From an uncultured Flavobacteriales bacterium (GTDB lineage Bacteria > Bacteroidota > Bacteroidia > Palsa-965): a stretch of DNA of 15,788 bases. Of this stretch, positions 1 through 6,910 are shown one piece after another. The stretch is taken from assembly GCA_946478675.1 (NCBI GenBank), contig CAMLEF010000069.1:1-15788 (forward strand), read 5' to 3'. Within the stretch, counting starts at the first letter, position 1; each line of letters starts with the position of its first letter. Made by a program: the position numbers and the translations under genes. The notes under the pieces are model-generated. The model saw nothing but the letters and a program-made list of their open reading frames with translations. It had not been told where the DNA came from and did not search any database.

Positions 1-1
1 T

Positions 2-391
2 GCCATCCGCGATTACAACAAAGCGCTCGGCTTCAAACGCGACGATGTTCCCACGCTGCTCGCCCGCGCCGATGCGAATTACCAGCAGGGCAAACCGAAA
101 TACGGCGCTGCCGAGATTGACTATAAAAAAGTCCTCACGCTCGATCCGAACAACGTCAATGCGGCGCGTGGTCTCGCGAAAATTTATTTCGAGCAGGAGA
201 AATGGCAGCTCGCCGTCGATCAGCTGACCGTTGCGATCAAAAACAATCCCACCGGCGCCGATTACGACCTGCGCGGCAAATGCTACTTCAAGCTCAATAA
301 CAAAAAATCCGCCTGCGAAGATTTCTCCAAAGCCGAGCAGCTGGGCGACAAAGATGCGCCTAAGGACAAGCTGAATGCGGGGTGTAAATAA
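2..391 (+). CDS. TPR-repeat protein, C-terminal part (5' end outside window)
   Basis: The reading frame is open from the window edge and stops with TAA at 389-391, giving 129 residues of the C-terminus. It contains tetratricopeptide-like helical pairs: an NxxxGxxxY-type unit near the start, then a unit with DYKKVLTLDPNN, then AVDQLTVAIKNNP. The end (KKSACEDFSKAEQLGD, then a Cys close to the C-terminus) is the typical finish of Bacteroidota TPR proteins with repeated KxxACxDxxKAxxLG units. TPR proteins act as protein-protein interaction scaffolds, often periplasmic or outer-membrane associated in this phylum. The specific partner cannot be inferred, because the N-terminus that would show a signal peptide or extra domain lies outside the window. 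The next gene starts 209 bases downstream, beyond a long inverted repeat that could also end this transcript. Confidence 0.85.
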   Translation, partial: AIRDYNKALGFKRDDVPTLLARADANYQQGKPKYGAAEIDYKKVLTLDPNNVNAARGLAKIYFEQEKWQLAVDQLTVAIKNNPTGADYDLRGKCYFKLNNKKSACEDFSKAEQLGDKDAPKDKLNAGCK

Positions 392-392
392 T

Positions 393-560
393 TGGCTAAT
401 GTGCTAATGCGACAATGTGCTAATGCGCACTTCCTTCCCGCATTTAAAAATTCAAATATTCTTTACGGAGAGCATTTAAAGAATTGTTGAATGTTTGAAT
501 TTTCAATGTGCGCCGGCATTCTGCGGGAATCAGCACATTGTCGCATTAGCACATTAGCAC
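393..560. repeat. Long inverted repeat with octamer-array arms (element E1)
   Basis: The left arm 395-421 and right arm 532-558 are perfect reverse complements over 27 bases. Each arm is a run of 8-bp units. On the left they are TGGCTAAT, GTGCTAAT, GCGACAAT and GTGCTAAT (393-424). The right arm, read on the - strand, gives GTGCTAAT, GTGCTAAT, GCGACAAT and GTGCTGAT (560 back to 529). The centre is AT-rich and itself roughly 8-periodic (GAATTGTT, GAATGTTT, GAATTTTC at 481-504 on the + strand). It shares two exact stretches with the element at 1607-1794. The element begins 2 bases after the TPR stop codon and ends about 40 bases before the M23 gene, so it could act as a transcript end or mRNA-stability hairpin. 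No coding sequence is seen. Confidence 0.9.
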
Positions 561-600
561 ATTTCTCCTTATCTTAGTAAGACACCCTAACACACACGTC

Positions 601-1608
601 TTGCTCTCCCGTTTCCCGTACGCTTTTGGCGTGCTGCTGCTTGTTTTCGCTTTGCTGCCGGGGCTTTCCCGCGCGGAAGGAGATACGCTCGCGTTGAGCC
701 CGCGCGGGTCGGCGATTGCGGCTTCGCTGGAGGAAATGAGCGAGCCCGAGCTGGTGTTGCTGATGGATTCGCTGATCGATGCGAATGTGCAGGAGCCGAA
801 ACTCTTCGCGATGATCAAGTCGCAGATCGATGCGATCGAGGCCTCGCTGCCGAAGAACCAGTTCAGCGACGGATTCACATTTTATCCCGGCAATCGCTTT
901 TACGGCGTGTGGGATACGCAGCATCTTTTTCCGTACAGCGATTCGCTTTACAAATGTGATACGCTGACGAAGCTCGACCTGACGCCGGGCGTGAGCGGGG
1001 AATTTACTTTTCCGTTCAACGGCCCGATCACTTCGACGTTCGGCTGGCGCGATACGGCGTATCATCGCGGCGTCGACATCGATCTCAACCGCGGCGATAC
1101 GGTGCGTTGTGCGTTCGGCGGCATGGTGCGTTTTTCCGGTCGCTACGGCGGGTTCGGCAATGTCGTCATCGTGCGGCATTACAACGGGCTCGAAACGGTG
1201 TATGCGCATCTCTGGCGACTGAAAGTGAAGCCCGGCGATATCGTCGTCAGCGGGCAGCTGCTCGGCCTTGGCGGCTCGACCGGCCATTCGACAGGAACGC
1301 ATCTGCATTTCGAAACGCGCTTTCGTGGCGTGGCGATCGATCCTGCATTTCTCATCGACCTGAAAACGCACCAGCTGATCGCAGGACGCCTGGCGCTCGT
1401 TCGCACGAAACAAGGTTACGCCGTTCGTCCTGAAGGACAGGAATTCCACACCGTCATCCGCGGCGACAACCTCACGAAGATCGCGCAGCATTACGGCCTC
1501 ACGGTAAAACAGCTCCGCGCGCTGAATGGCTGGGAAGGAACGGTGCGGCTGAAAGCGGGGCAGCAGGTAAGGGTGCAGCCGGCAGAAATTACGACCGCCA
1601 GTTTTTAA
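601..1608 (+). CDS. Secreted M23-family (LytM-like) metallopeptidase with C-terminal LysM domain
   Basis: This is a predicted periplasmic or secreted peptidoglycan endopeptidase. Residues 1-25 form a signal peptide with a hydrophobic core (GVLLLVFALLPG) and a likely cut after SRA. Residues 26-130 are a family-specific region. The M23 domain spans about 136-252: HRGVD gives zinc ligands H155 and D159, YAH gives H203, and THLHFE gives H234/H236, so the catalytic set is complete and the enzyme is probably active rather than a degenerate EnvC-type activator. Residues 281-325 are a LysM peptidoglycan-binding motif (HTVIRGDNLTKIAQHYGL, then LRALNGW). M23 enzymes cleave peptide cross-bridges in peptidoglycan. 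The start is TTG at 601, because no in-frame ATG lies between it and the upstream repeat and the signal peptide follows at once. No Shine-Dalgarno sequence is visible. The gene is bracketed by two related inverted repeats. Confidence 0.88.
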   Translation: MLSRFPYAFGVLLLVFALLPGLSRAEGDTLALSPRGSAIAASLEEMSEPELVLLMDSLIDANVQEPKLFAMIKSQIDAIEASLPKNQFSDGFTFYPGNRFYGVWDTQHLFPYSDSLYKCDTLTKLDLTPGVSGEFTFPFNGPITSTFGWRDTAYHRGVDIDLNRGDTVRCAFGGMVRFSGRYGGFGNVVIVRHYNGLETVYAHLWRLKVKPGDIVVSGQLLGLGGSTGHSTGTHLHFETRFRGVAIDPAFLIDLKTHQLIAGRLALVRTKQGYAVRPEGQEFHTVIRGDNLTKIAQHYGLTVKQLRALNGWEGTVRLKAGQQVRVQPAEITTASF

Positions 1609-1794
1609 TGTGCTGATGTGCCGGTTTGCCAATATGCCGATGCCCGCGAAATGCCGGCGCACATTGAAAAATTTAAACATTCAAAATTCAAATATTCTTT
1701 AGCGGAAAAAACCCTCTAGGAAATGAACATTGAATTTTGAATGCGCAGAGAAAGTGCGCATCGGCAAATTAGCATATCAGCACATCGGCATATT
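1607..1794. repeat. Long inverted repeat with octamer-array arms (element E2), related to the 393-560 element
   Basis: The left arm 1607-1643 and right arm 1758-1794 match as reverse complements at 30 of 37 positions. In the left arm the 8-bp units read GTGCTGAT, GTGCCGGT, TTGCCAAT, ATGCCGAT. The - strand of the right arm reads ATGCCGAT, GTGCTGAT, ATGCTAAT, TTGCCGAT. The consensus is close to RTGCYRAT. The core shares with E1 the 16-mer at 1686-1701 (direct, equal to 450-465) and the 21-mer at 1650-1670 (equal to the reverse complement of 500-520), with recognisable similarity extending beyond it. It overlaps the last two bases of the M23 stop codon and ends 11 bases before the Nudix start codon, filling the whole gap. 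An imperfect GC-poor centre makes a simple terminator unlikely. Confidence 0.85.
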
Positions 1795-1801
1795 ATTTTT
1801 G
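1794..1801 (+). promoter_or_regulatory. Possible Bacteroidota -7 box for the Nudix gene
   Basis: TATTTTTG fits TAnnTTTG exactly and ends 4 bases before the ATG at 1806, so a transcript from it would start at or next to the start codon. No clear -33 TTG element is visible at the usual distance, and the site sits on the edge of the inverted repeat. The call is tentative. Confidence 0.3.
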
Positions 1802-1805
1802 CACC

Positions 1806-2456
1806 ATGGATTTCTTCCGCGATACGGAAACGTTTTTCAGCTTCCTGGAAGCACGACTGCTGCATCCGTTGCCGGGAGAACCGGCGCAGAACCGGATGAC
1901 GTCGCGCTCGCGGATTCCTACGAAAACGTATCTCGATCAGAATCCGAATTACCGGACGAGCGCGGTGCTGCTGCCGCTTTTTCCGCATGAAGGAGAAATG
2001 TATACTGCGCTGATTCGTCGGCCAACGTACGAAGGAACGCACAGCGGGCAGCTCGCATTGCCGGGCGGAAGAACGGAAGAGACGGATGCTTCATTGCAAG
2101 CCACGGCGCTGCGCGAAACGCTGGAGGAAGTCGGCATTGCTGTTCCGCAGAAACAAATTCTCGGGGAGCTGACGCCGCTGTACATTCCGCCGAGCAATTT
2201 TCTCGTGCATCCGTTCGTCGCGCGATTGCATGATCGTCCGCAATGGATCCCTGATCCGAAAGAAGTGGATGCGGTGCTCGAAATTCCGCTGTCGGTGCTC
2301 TTCGATCCGAAAGTGAAAGAGCGTCGGAAAATTATGGTCGGTAAAAGTTTCGCGATCGATGCGCCGGCTTACATTCTCAATGGCGAAGTGTTGTGGGGCG
2401 CTACGGCGATGATCTTTTCGGAATTGGAAGCGTTGCTGCTGGAAGAGAGAAGATGA
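1806..2456 (+). CDS. Nudix hydrolase, NudL/CoA-diphosphatase-like
   Basis: This is a 216-residue cytoplasmic Nudix protein. The Nudix helix lies at residues 87-111 (GGRTEETDAS, then ALRETLEEVGI). It has the one-residue-longer spacing between the first Gly and the REUxEExGU part that is seen in Escherichia coli NudL. Just before it, LIRRPTYEGTHSGQLALPGG (69-88) resembles the extra motif of the coenzyme A-pyrophosphatase subfamily (LLxxRS...H.GQxxFPGG). Such enzymes split CoA or acyl-CoA into 3',5'-ADP and a phosphopantetheine product using Mg2+. The family and subfamily are clear; the substrate is inferred. The ATG at 1806 lies 11 bases after the upstream repeat. The gene ends 34 bases before a strong bidirectional terminator and is convergent with the M2 peptidase gene. 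Confidence 0.88.
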   Translation: MDFFRDTETFFSFLEARLLHPLPGEPAQNRMTSRSRIPTKTYLDQNPNYRTSAVLLPLFPHEGEMYTALIRRPTYEGTHSGQLALPGGRTEETDASLQATALRETLEEVGIAVPQKQILGELTPLYIPPSNFLVHPFVARLHDRPQWIPDPKEVDAVLEIPLSVLFDPKVKERRKIMVGKSFAIDAPAYILNGEVLWGATAMIFSELEALLLEERR

Positions 2457-2489
2457 ATGGAGAAACGTAAAAAAGCAACGTCGAAGTAA

Positions 2490-2534
2490 AAAAGTAAACC
2501 TCGAAGGTTTTTGAAACCTTCGAGGTTTACTTTT
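2490..2534. terminator. Bidirectional hairpin terminator with a perfect 21-bp stem
   Basis: The left arm 2490-2510 and right arm 2514-2534 are perfectly complementary with a TTG loop. The stem centre is CCTCGAAGG and both ends are A/T runs (AAAAG, CTTTT), so a U-tract is made in either direction. It lies between two convergent genes, the Nudix gene ending at 2456 and the peptidase gene ending at 2580. Confidence 0.85.
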
Positions 2535-2579
2535 AAAAAAAAACGCTCTTCTGAAAAATCTTCTTCTGACGAAGAACGA

Positions 2580-4412
2580 TTAATGCTGACGTTTCTCCGG
2601 CAGCGTGTATTTGCGTCCGGCGTTCACCTTCTTCAGGTACGTCATCAGCGGCGCGAAATAATTCAGCATCGGTTTCGCGGTTAGATCCTGGCCCGTCTTT
2701 TCTTTCAGCAGCGCACGCCAGTCGCCAACGCCGCCCACGCTCATCATGCTGCCGATGAAGGCGCCGATCTGGCGATTGCCGTAGTAGTTGGTGTAACGCG
2801 GATCCTGGTGCAGGATGTTGCGCGCGATGTAATCATGAAACTGGAACTGCAGCACCGTCGACAGCGCGTAATCGTAATATTGCGCCGGGTCGTCGATGAT
2901 GTGCGTTTTCGTGGCCGCATCGCAGAACGTTTCATTGCGGAAATACGGAGAAGAGATGCCCTGCTCGCGTTTTACGATTTCCCACCAGCGTTTGTTGAAC
3001 TGGTCGGCCGGAAGATTTTTGCTGTAGAGCTCGTATTCGAATTCGCTCATCGTGCCCGCCTGCCAGTTCAGCGCAACGATGTAACGCAGCGCTTCTTTCA
3101 GCAATGCCTGAACGGTATCCGTCGGCGTATTCGCATCAATGAATCCTTTACCGGCGAGGAACGGTTTCTGCATCGCCGCCATGCCGAACATGGTGCCGAG
3201 CGCTTCGTGGTACGCACGGTTGGCGCCTTCACGCAGGATGTACGGAACTTCGGGGCGGCTGTAAGAAAGATAGTAGTAGATATGGCCGAGCTCGTGGTGC
3301 GTCGTTTCGTACCAATGCGCATTCGGCTCCACGCTCATCAGCGAGCGCACATCCTGGTCGAGGTCCATGTGCCAGGCGGAAGCGTGGTTGTTCTTCTTGT
3401 AATTCGCGCCGGCAGGAACGGGATAAAGATCCGAACGCTCATAAAACGTTTTCGGCAGCTTCGGGAAACCCATGCTCACGTAATAATCTTCCGCCGCTTT
3501 CACCACCCATTCCGCATCGTAATGACGCGCGGCGATGATGCTGTCGAGGTCGGTGCCTTGTACCGTCACCATGTCGCTCCAATCCTGTCCCCAGCGGTTG
3601 GGCAGCCAGTGCGCAGGCAGGTAATCCGGAACAGCCGAAGAATGATATTTCTTCGCCAGCTCGTAACGCGCCCACGTGTGCAGCTCGCGGTACAGCGGAT
3701 AGATTTCGTCGTTGATCTGGCGGAGCAGCTTCATCATCGTGTCTGCCGACATGCCGTAATCCGCCACCTGGTAGCTGAAATAATCGGGGTAGTTGAGGCC
3801 CTGCACGGTTTTGTTGCGGAGCATGCGCAGGTTTTCCAGCGGTTTGTGTAAACCTTTACCCACTTCTTTGCTGCATTCCCATGCGGCAAGGCGTTTCGTC
3901 GTGTCCAGCTCGTTCGTCAGCACGTGATCGATATCGTTCGTGGTGACGGATTTCCCGTTGAGGCGGTAATCGAAACCGTAGAGCAATGTTGCCGCATCGG
4001 CTTCGGCTTTGATTTTTTGGGAAACGATGCCCGCAACTGTAGCAGGGCTGCCGCCGGCGAAGTAGAGAATATGCTCGAGCTGTTCGACCTGCAGCGCGTT
4101 CAGCTTGCTTTTCTGCTTGAGAAAATCCTGTGTCGTTTTAATCACTTCGGCGCTGCCCTGGAACGTCGCGAGCGCTTCAGAAGCTTTTTGCGCCTGGTAA
4201 GAAGTCATCGTGTCGCCTTCGACAATATGCGTGAGCATTTTCCACTGCGCTTCATTGGCGGCAATGTTCAGCTCGCGGTACTTTTTGTTGTAATCGTCGA
4301 GGAAGGTGTTGACGCGTTTCACGAGGTCCGCATCGTCTTTCTTGTTTTGCATGGCAAAATAAAAGAGCGTCGCTCCGACCAGCAGTGCCGCAAGGATCAG
4401 CTTGTTTTTCAT
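2580..4412 (-). CDS. M2-family (angiotensin-converting-enzyme-like) zinc dipeptidyl carboxypeptidase
   Basis: This 610-residue protein is probably a periplasmic peptidase that removes C-terminal dipeptides. Residues 4-20 are a single hydrophobic segment with no lipobox Cys, consistent with a signal peptide or N-terminal anchor. The zinc motif is HELGH at 373-377, with the third ligand E403 in REGANRAYHEALG (394-406), matching the HEMGH and REGAN...HEA.G pattern of ACE. Other ACE-like blocks are NHASAWHMD (342-350) in the substrate-binding region, and LQFQFHDYI (521-529), with H504 and Y515 close to where ACE has its transition-state His and Tyr. Bacterial homologues of this family are known; the natural substrate is unknown. 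The gene lies 90 bases downstream of the TMTC-like gene on the same strand, so the two may be cotranscribed. The start ATG directly precedes the hydrophobic segment. Confidence 0.9.
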   Translation of the reverse strand: MKNKLILAALLVGATLFYFAMQNKKDDADLVKRVNTFLDDYNKKYRELNIAANEAQWKMLTHIVEGDTMTSYQAQKASEALATFQGSAEVIKTTQDFLKQKSKLNALQVEQLEHILYFAGGSPATVAGIVSQKIKAEADAATLLYGFDYRLNGKSVTTNDIDHVLTNELDTTKRLAAWECSKEVGKGLHKPLENLRMLRNKTVQGLNYPDYFSYQVADYGMSADTMMKLLRQINDEIYPLYRELHTWARYELAKKYHSSAVPDYLPAHWLPNRWGQDWSDMVTVQGTDLDSIIAARHYDAEWVVKAAEDYYVSMGFPKLPKTFYERSDLYPVPAGANYKKNNHASAWHMDLDQDVRSLMSVEPNAHWYETTHHELGHIYYYLSYSRPEVPYILREGANRAYHEALGTMFGMAAMQKPFLAGKGFIDANTPTDTVQALLKEALRYIVALNWQAGTMSEFEYELYSKNLPADQFNKRWWEIVKREQGISSPYFRNETFCDAATKTHIIDDPAQYYDYALSTVLQFQFHDYIARNILHQDPRYTNYYGNRQIGAFIGSMMSVGGVGDWRALLKEKTGQDLTAKPMLNYFAPLMTYLKKVNAGRKYTLPEKRQH

Positions 4413-4434
4413 TGAAGGATTGATTTTAGAGGGC

Positions 4435-4442
4435 TAAAAATA
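4435..4442 (-). promoter_or_regulatory. Weak candidate -7 box upstream of the M2 peptidase gene
   Basis: The - strand reads TATTTTTA, one base away from TAnnTTTG, 22 bases before the ATG at 4412. A -33 element is not evident. It sits in the 90-base gap after the upstream same-strand gene, so the peptidase gene may have its own promoter or simply be read through. Confidence 0.25.
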
Positions 4443-4502
4443 CGAAACAGGGACGGTTGCAGGACGTGCCCGAGGTAAAGGGTGAAATGACGTTACGAAT
4501 GG

Positions 4503-6497
4503 TTATTTCCCGCCGTGATCGTGGTACGCCTGCTCGTATTCCTTCATCTTCACCGGATCGTTCTGGTTTTTGGCGTTCATGTACAGCATCGAATACGCAT
4601 GCAGGTTTTGCGGGTCCAGCTTCACCAGCTCGAGAAACGCATCGGTTGATTTCGCGTAATCGCCTTTCATGCCGTAGATGTTTCCGAGCTTGTCCCACGC
4701 GGTGACGGATTTCGGATTGACGGTTGTCGCTTTCGTGTAATGCTGGAGCGCGCCGCTGGTGTCTTTTTGTGCGAGACGGTTGTTGCCCAATGCGATCTCG
4801 AAATTTTCATCCGACGGGAACAGCGAATCGCCCTGCGTCAACACGACTTCCGCACTGTCGTATTTGCCCAGGCTGATGAACGAGTTGCCGAGAATGTGGA
4901 AGACGGAGCGGTCGGTGGGCGTCATTTTCTTTTTGTACAGCGTGGAAAAATAGCCGTCGAAAATGCGCACGTTCTGCTGTGCACTGCGGATGGCTTCGCG
5001 GTAATTTCCTCTTTCAAACTGCAGCTGCGCCACAACCGCCGTCGCCTGGATGTCGAGCGAATCGATCGTAACCGCGGTGATGAATTCGGAGAGCGCCTGG
5101 TCACGCAGCGCACGCTTCTCCGTATCTGTTTTTGCGGAATCCGATTGGTTCAGCAAGACGACGCCGTAATTGTCGTGCACACGCGCGCTGTTCGGCGCAT
5201 GCGAAACGTCAGCGGTGAACAGCGTGCTTTCGTATTGCCAGTCCTGGCTGCGGTTGAACGAAAGCGCAGCGTAAAGGAGAAATAACGTGCCGCCCGCATA
5301 CAGTGTTGGTGCGTGGAAACGTTTTTCTGTCGTGCCTTTTGTGAATTTCAGGATCAGCCACGAAAGCAGCAGCACGAAACCGATCGAAGGCACGAAGGCA
5401 AGTCGTTCCGCGAACGTGTCGCCGATGAGGTAAAAGATGTTGCTGGTAAGCGCGAACGTCACGAAGTAGAAAATGATCGCCCACGAAACGACGGGATTGG
5501 TTTTGAAATTTTTCCAGGCGCAATAAATGGCCGTACCGATTCCCGCCAGCGCGATCCACGTCCACAGCGAAGCGAACCCGTCGACCGGGATTTCATTGAA
5601 CGAATAGTTGTACGAAAGCGGGTAGCCGGCGAGCATTTTCACCCAATAGCGTGCCTGCATGCCGATTGCCGTGCCGATGCGGTCGATGGTGGAAGCGGAG
5701 GAAAGCAGCGCGTTGTTTCGGTAATCGTAAATGATTTCCTCCGGGCCGTTCGCAATGACCGAATGGTGCCAGTACAACCACATGACCGTGATCCCGAAGA
5801 AATACGATGCGGGAAGCATCAGCTCTTTTATTTTTTTGCCGCGGAACATCAGCAACGCCAGCAGCATCATCGGGATGACGAGCACCGCTCCTTCTTTCGA
5901 CAGCAGCGCCAGCAGCATTGTTATGCCGGAGAAAACGAGCGGGCTGTTTTTCCCGTTCTCACTCCATTTCAGCAATTGACGGAAGGAAATAATGCAGAAC
6001 AGCAGCGAAAGAATTTCATCCGCGCTTTTGATGTTCGCCGTGACTTCGGTGTGGATCGGCAGCGCGAGAAACAGCAGCGTGCTCAACAGCGCCAGCATCA
6101 CGGATTGATTGCGGAACAATTCGCGGAGCAGGCGGTACAGCTGGTAGATGCAAAGCGCAAAAAGCACCACGTACGTGAAATGGTAGAAGTGCGGCTTGTC
6201 GGGCGCGAATTGCCATTCGGTGGCGAAGAGCAGGAGCGACAGCGGACGGAACAATCCCGAATTGGCCGTGGCGAAATTGGGAAAGCCCGCCCAGTAAAAC
6301 GTTTTCAGAATTTTCCCGAAGCCGTGAAAGCCTTCGTGAACGAAATCGTTGTTTGCGATCACCGCCCGATCGTCGAGCGCATAATCAAAACCGATTGTCG
6401 ATGCGAAAAGCAGGAGTGTGATCCCCGCGAGAACGAGCCCGGTGTTACGGTCGTTTTGCCAGAAACCGGGTTTCACCGGAGCGGCTTTTTTTGCCAT
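4503..6497 (-). CDS. TMTC-like multi-pass membrane glycosyltransferase with C-terminal TPRs
   Basis: This is a 664-residue membrane protein. About ten hydrophobic segments fill residues 20-410 and TPR units fill about 430-660. The membrane part follows the pattern of the TMTC/DUF1736 O-mannosyltransferase-like family (GT-C fold). It has an acidic pair LDDR (41-44) in the first loop, FRPLS (83-87), LPIHTEVTANIKSADE (146-161), ARYWVKMLAGYPLSYNYSF (282-300), then SNIFYLIGDTFAERLAFVPS (352-371). RSQDWQYESTLF (416-427) leads into the TPRs. By family analogy it would transfer a sugar from a lipid-linked donor to protein on the far side of the inner membrane; donor and acceptor are unknown. I chose the ATG at 6497. 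An upstream in-frame ATG at 6644 would add 49 hydrophilic residues that translate the octamer repeat. A near-consensus -7 box (TATATTTA on the - strand, 6502-6509) sits just upstream of the chosen start. Confidence 0.85.
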   Translation of the reverse strand: MAKKAAPVKPGFWQNDRNTGLVLAGITLLLFASTIGFDYALDDRAVIANNDFVHEGFHGFGKILKTFYWAGFPNFATANSGLFRPLSLLLFATEWQFAPDKPHFYHFTYVVLFALCIYQLYRLLRELFRNQSVMLALLSTLLFLALPIHTEVTANIKSADEILSLLFCIISFRQLLKWSENGKNSPLVFSGITMLLALLSKEGAVLVIPMMLLALLMFRGKKIKELMLPASYFFGITVMWLYWHHSVIANGPEEIIYDYRNNALLSSASTIDRIGTAIGMQARYWVKMLAGYPLSYNYSFNEIPVDGFASLWTWIALAGIGTAIYCAWKNFKTNPVVSWAIIFYFVTFALTSNIFYLIGDTFAERLAFVPSIGFVLLLSWLILKFTKGTTEKRFHAPTLYAGGTLFLLYAALSFNRSQDWQYESTLFTADVSHAPNSARVHDNYGVVLLNQSDSAKTDTEKRALRDQALSEFITAVTIDSLDIQATAVVAQLQFERGNYREAIRSAQQNVRIFDGYFSTLYKKKMTPTDRSVFHILGNSFISLGKYDSAEVVLTQGDSLFPSDENFEIALGNNRLAQKDTSGALQHYTKATTVNPKSVTAWDKLGNIYGMKGDYAKSTDAFLELVKLDPQNLHAYSMLYMNAKNQNDPVKMKEYEQAYHDHGGK

Positions 6498-6513
6498 GAA
6501 GTAAATATAAGGG

Positions 6514-6615
6514 GCATTCGGTAAATCGGAAATTCGGTCATTCGTTCGTTTGGAGGTATTGTTGAGCTTGCCAGCCCTTTTTTCCGAATGTCCGAATGAC
6601 CGAATGCACGATTCG
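6514..6615. repeat. Inverted arrays of degenerate octamers (element E3)
   Basis: On the left are five consecutive 8-bp units: GCATTCGG, TAAATCGG, AAATTCGG, TCATTCGT, TCGTTTGG (6514-6553). On the right are CCGAATGT, CCGAATGA, CCGAATGC, ACGATTCG (6584-6615). The reverse complement of 6584-6607 matches 6514-6537 at 21 of 24 positions, so the two arrays can form a hairpin over a 46-base spacer. The layout is the same as in the elements at 393-560 and 1607-1794, but the unit is different. CCGAATGT resembles the TTGAATGT-like units in the core of the first element. It lies between the divergent TMTC-like and AGMO-like genes, just outside the chosen start of the former. Confidence 0.8.
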
Positions 6616-6738
6616 TTCTGGCGAAAAGTGCAAGGATGTGCCACGTATTACGGTTCTTCGCAAAATTCTGTTTGACGTAAAACACATTTTTGCAAAATTT
6701 TTGCAGTGGGGAATTAGGAGCACATCAAAACGGTCGCC

Positions 6739-6746
6739 TACATTTG
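6739..6746 (+). promoter_or_regulatory. Bacteroidota -7 promoter box (TACATTTG)
   Basis: This is an exact match to TAnnTTTG. Transcription would start near 6752, giving a ~240-base leader before the AGMO-like ATG at 6990, or a near-leaderless start for the 32-codon ORF at 6753. No good -33 TTG is found at the usual distance. Confidence 0.4.
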
Positions 6747-6752
6747 ACACCG

Positions 6753-6851
6753 ATGAAAGACAACGCGTTCCATATGCTTCCGCTTATTGTTCTTTGTCAT
6801 TGCATCCGCAATACGATCTTCTGCATTACCACTTTTCCGCCGCAGCTTTAA
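6753..6851 (+). CDS. Possible 32-residue leader peptide or small ORF
   Basis: ATG at 6753 to TAA at 6849-6851 encodes a 32-residue peptide starting MKDNAFHMLPLIVLCHC. It is fairly hydrophobic, with three Cys and two His. The only support is position: the ATG falls 7 bases after an exact -7 box, where transcription would begin. There is no recognisable family. It may be a chance ORF inside an untranslated leader. Confidence 0.15.
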   Translation: MKDNAFHMLPLIVLCHCIRNTIFCITTFPPQL

Positions 6852-6910
6852 TCGTGCTGTTCCTGCGACTCCTCTTTCCGTCGCATCATAATCCCGCTTA
6901 TTAATCCCCA

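Noticed and set aside
393..560. CRISPR array
   Set aside because: Units are 8 bases, contiguous and opposed as an inverted repeat; there are no 25-40 base repeats with unique spacers and no cas genes.
574..1680. Long - strand open frame opposite the M23 gene
   Set aside because: It starts inside the inverted repeat, is Arg-rich and has no domain. The + strand shows a complete M23 and LysM protein.
2808..3851. Long + strand open frame opposite the M2 peptidase gene
   Set aside because: It is Arg/Val/His-rich with no domain, while the opposite strand encodes a full M2 peptidase with all catalytic motifs.
6498..6644. N-terminal extension of the TMTC-like protein from an upstream ATG
   Set aside because: The extra 49 residues translate the octamer repeat and are not membrane-compatible, and a normal MAKKAAP-type start lies just before the first membrane segment.
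6596..6904. 102-codon + strand open frame in the TMTC/AGMO intergenic region
   Set aside because: It begins in the octamer array, has no recognisable domain and overlaps promoter-like sites.
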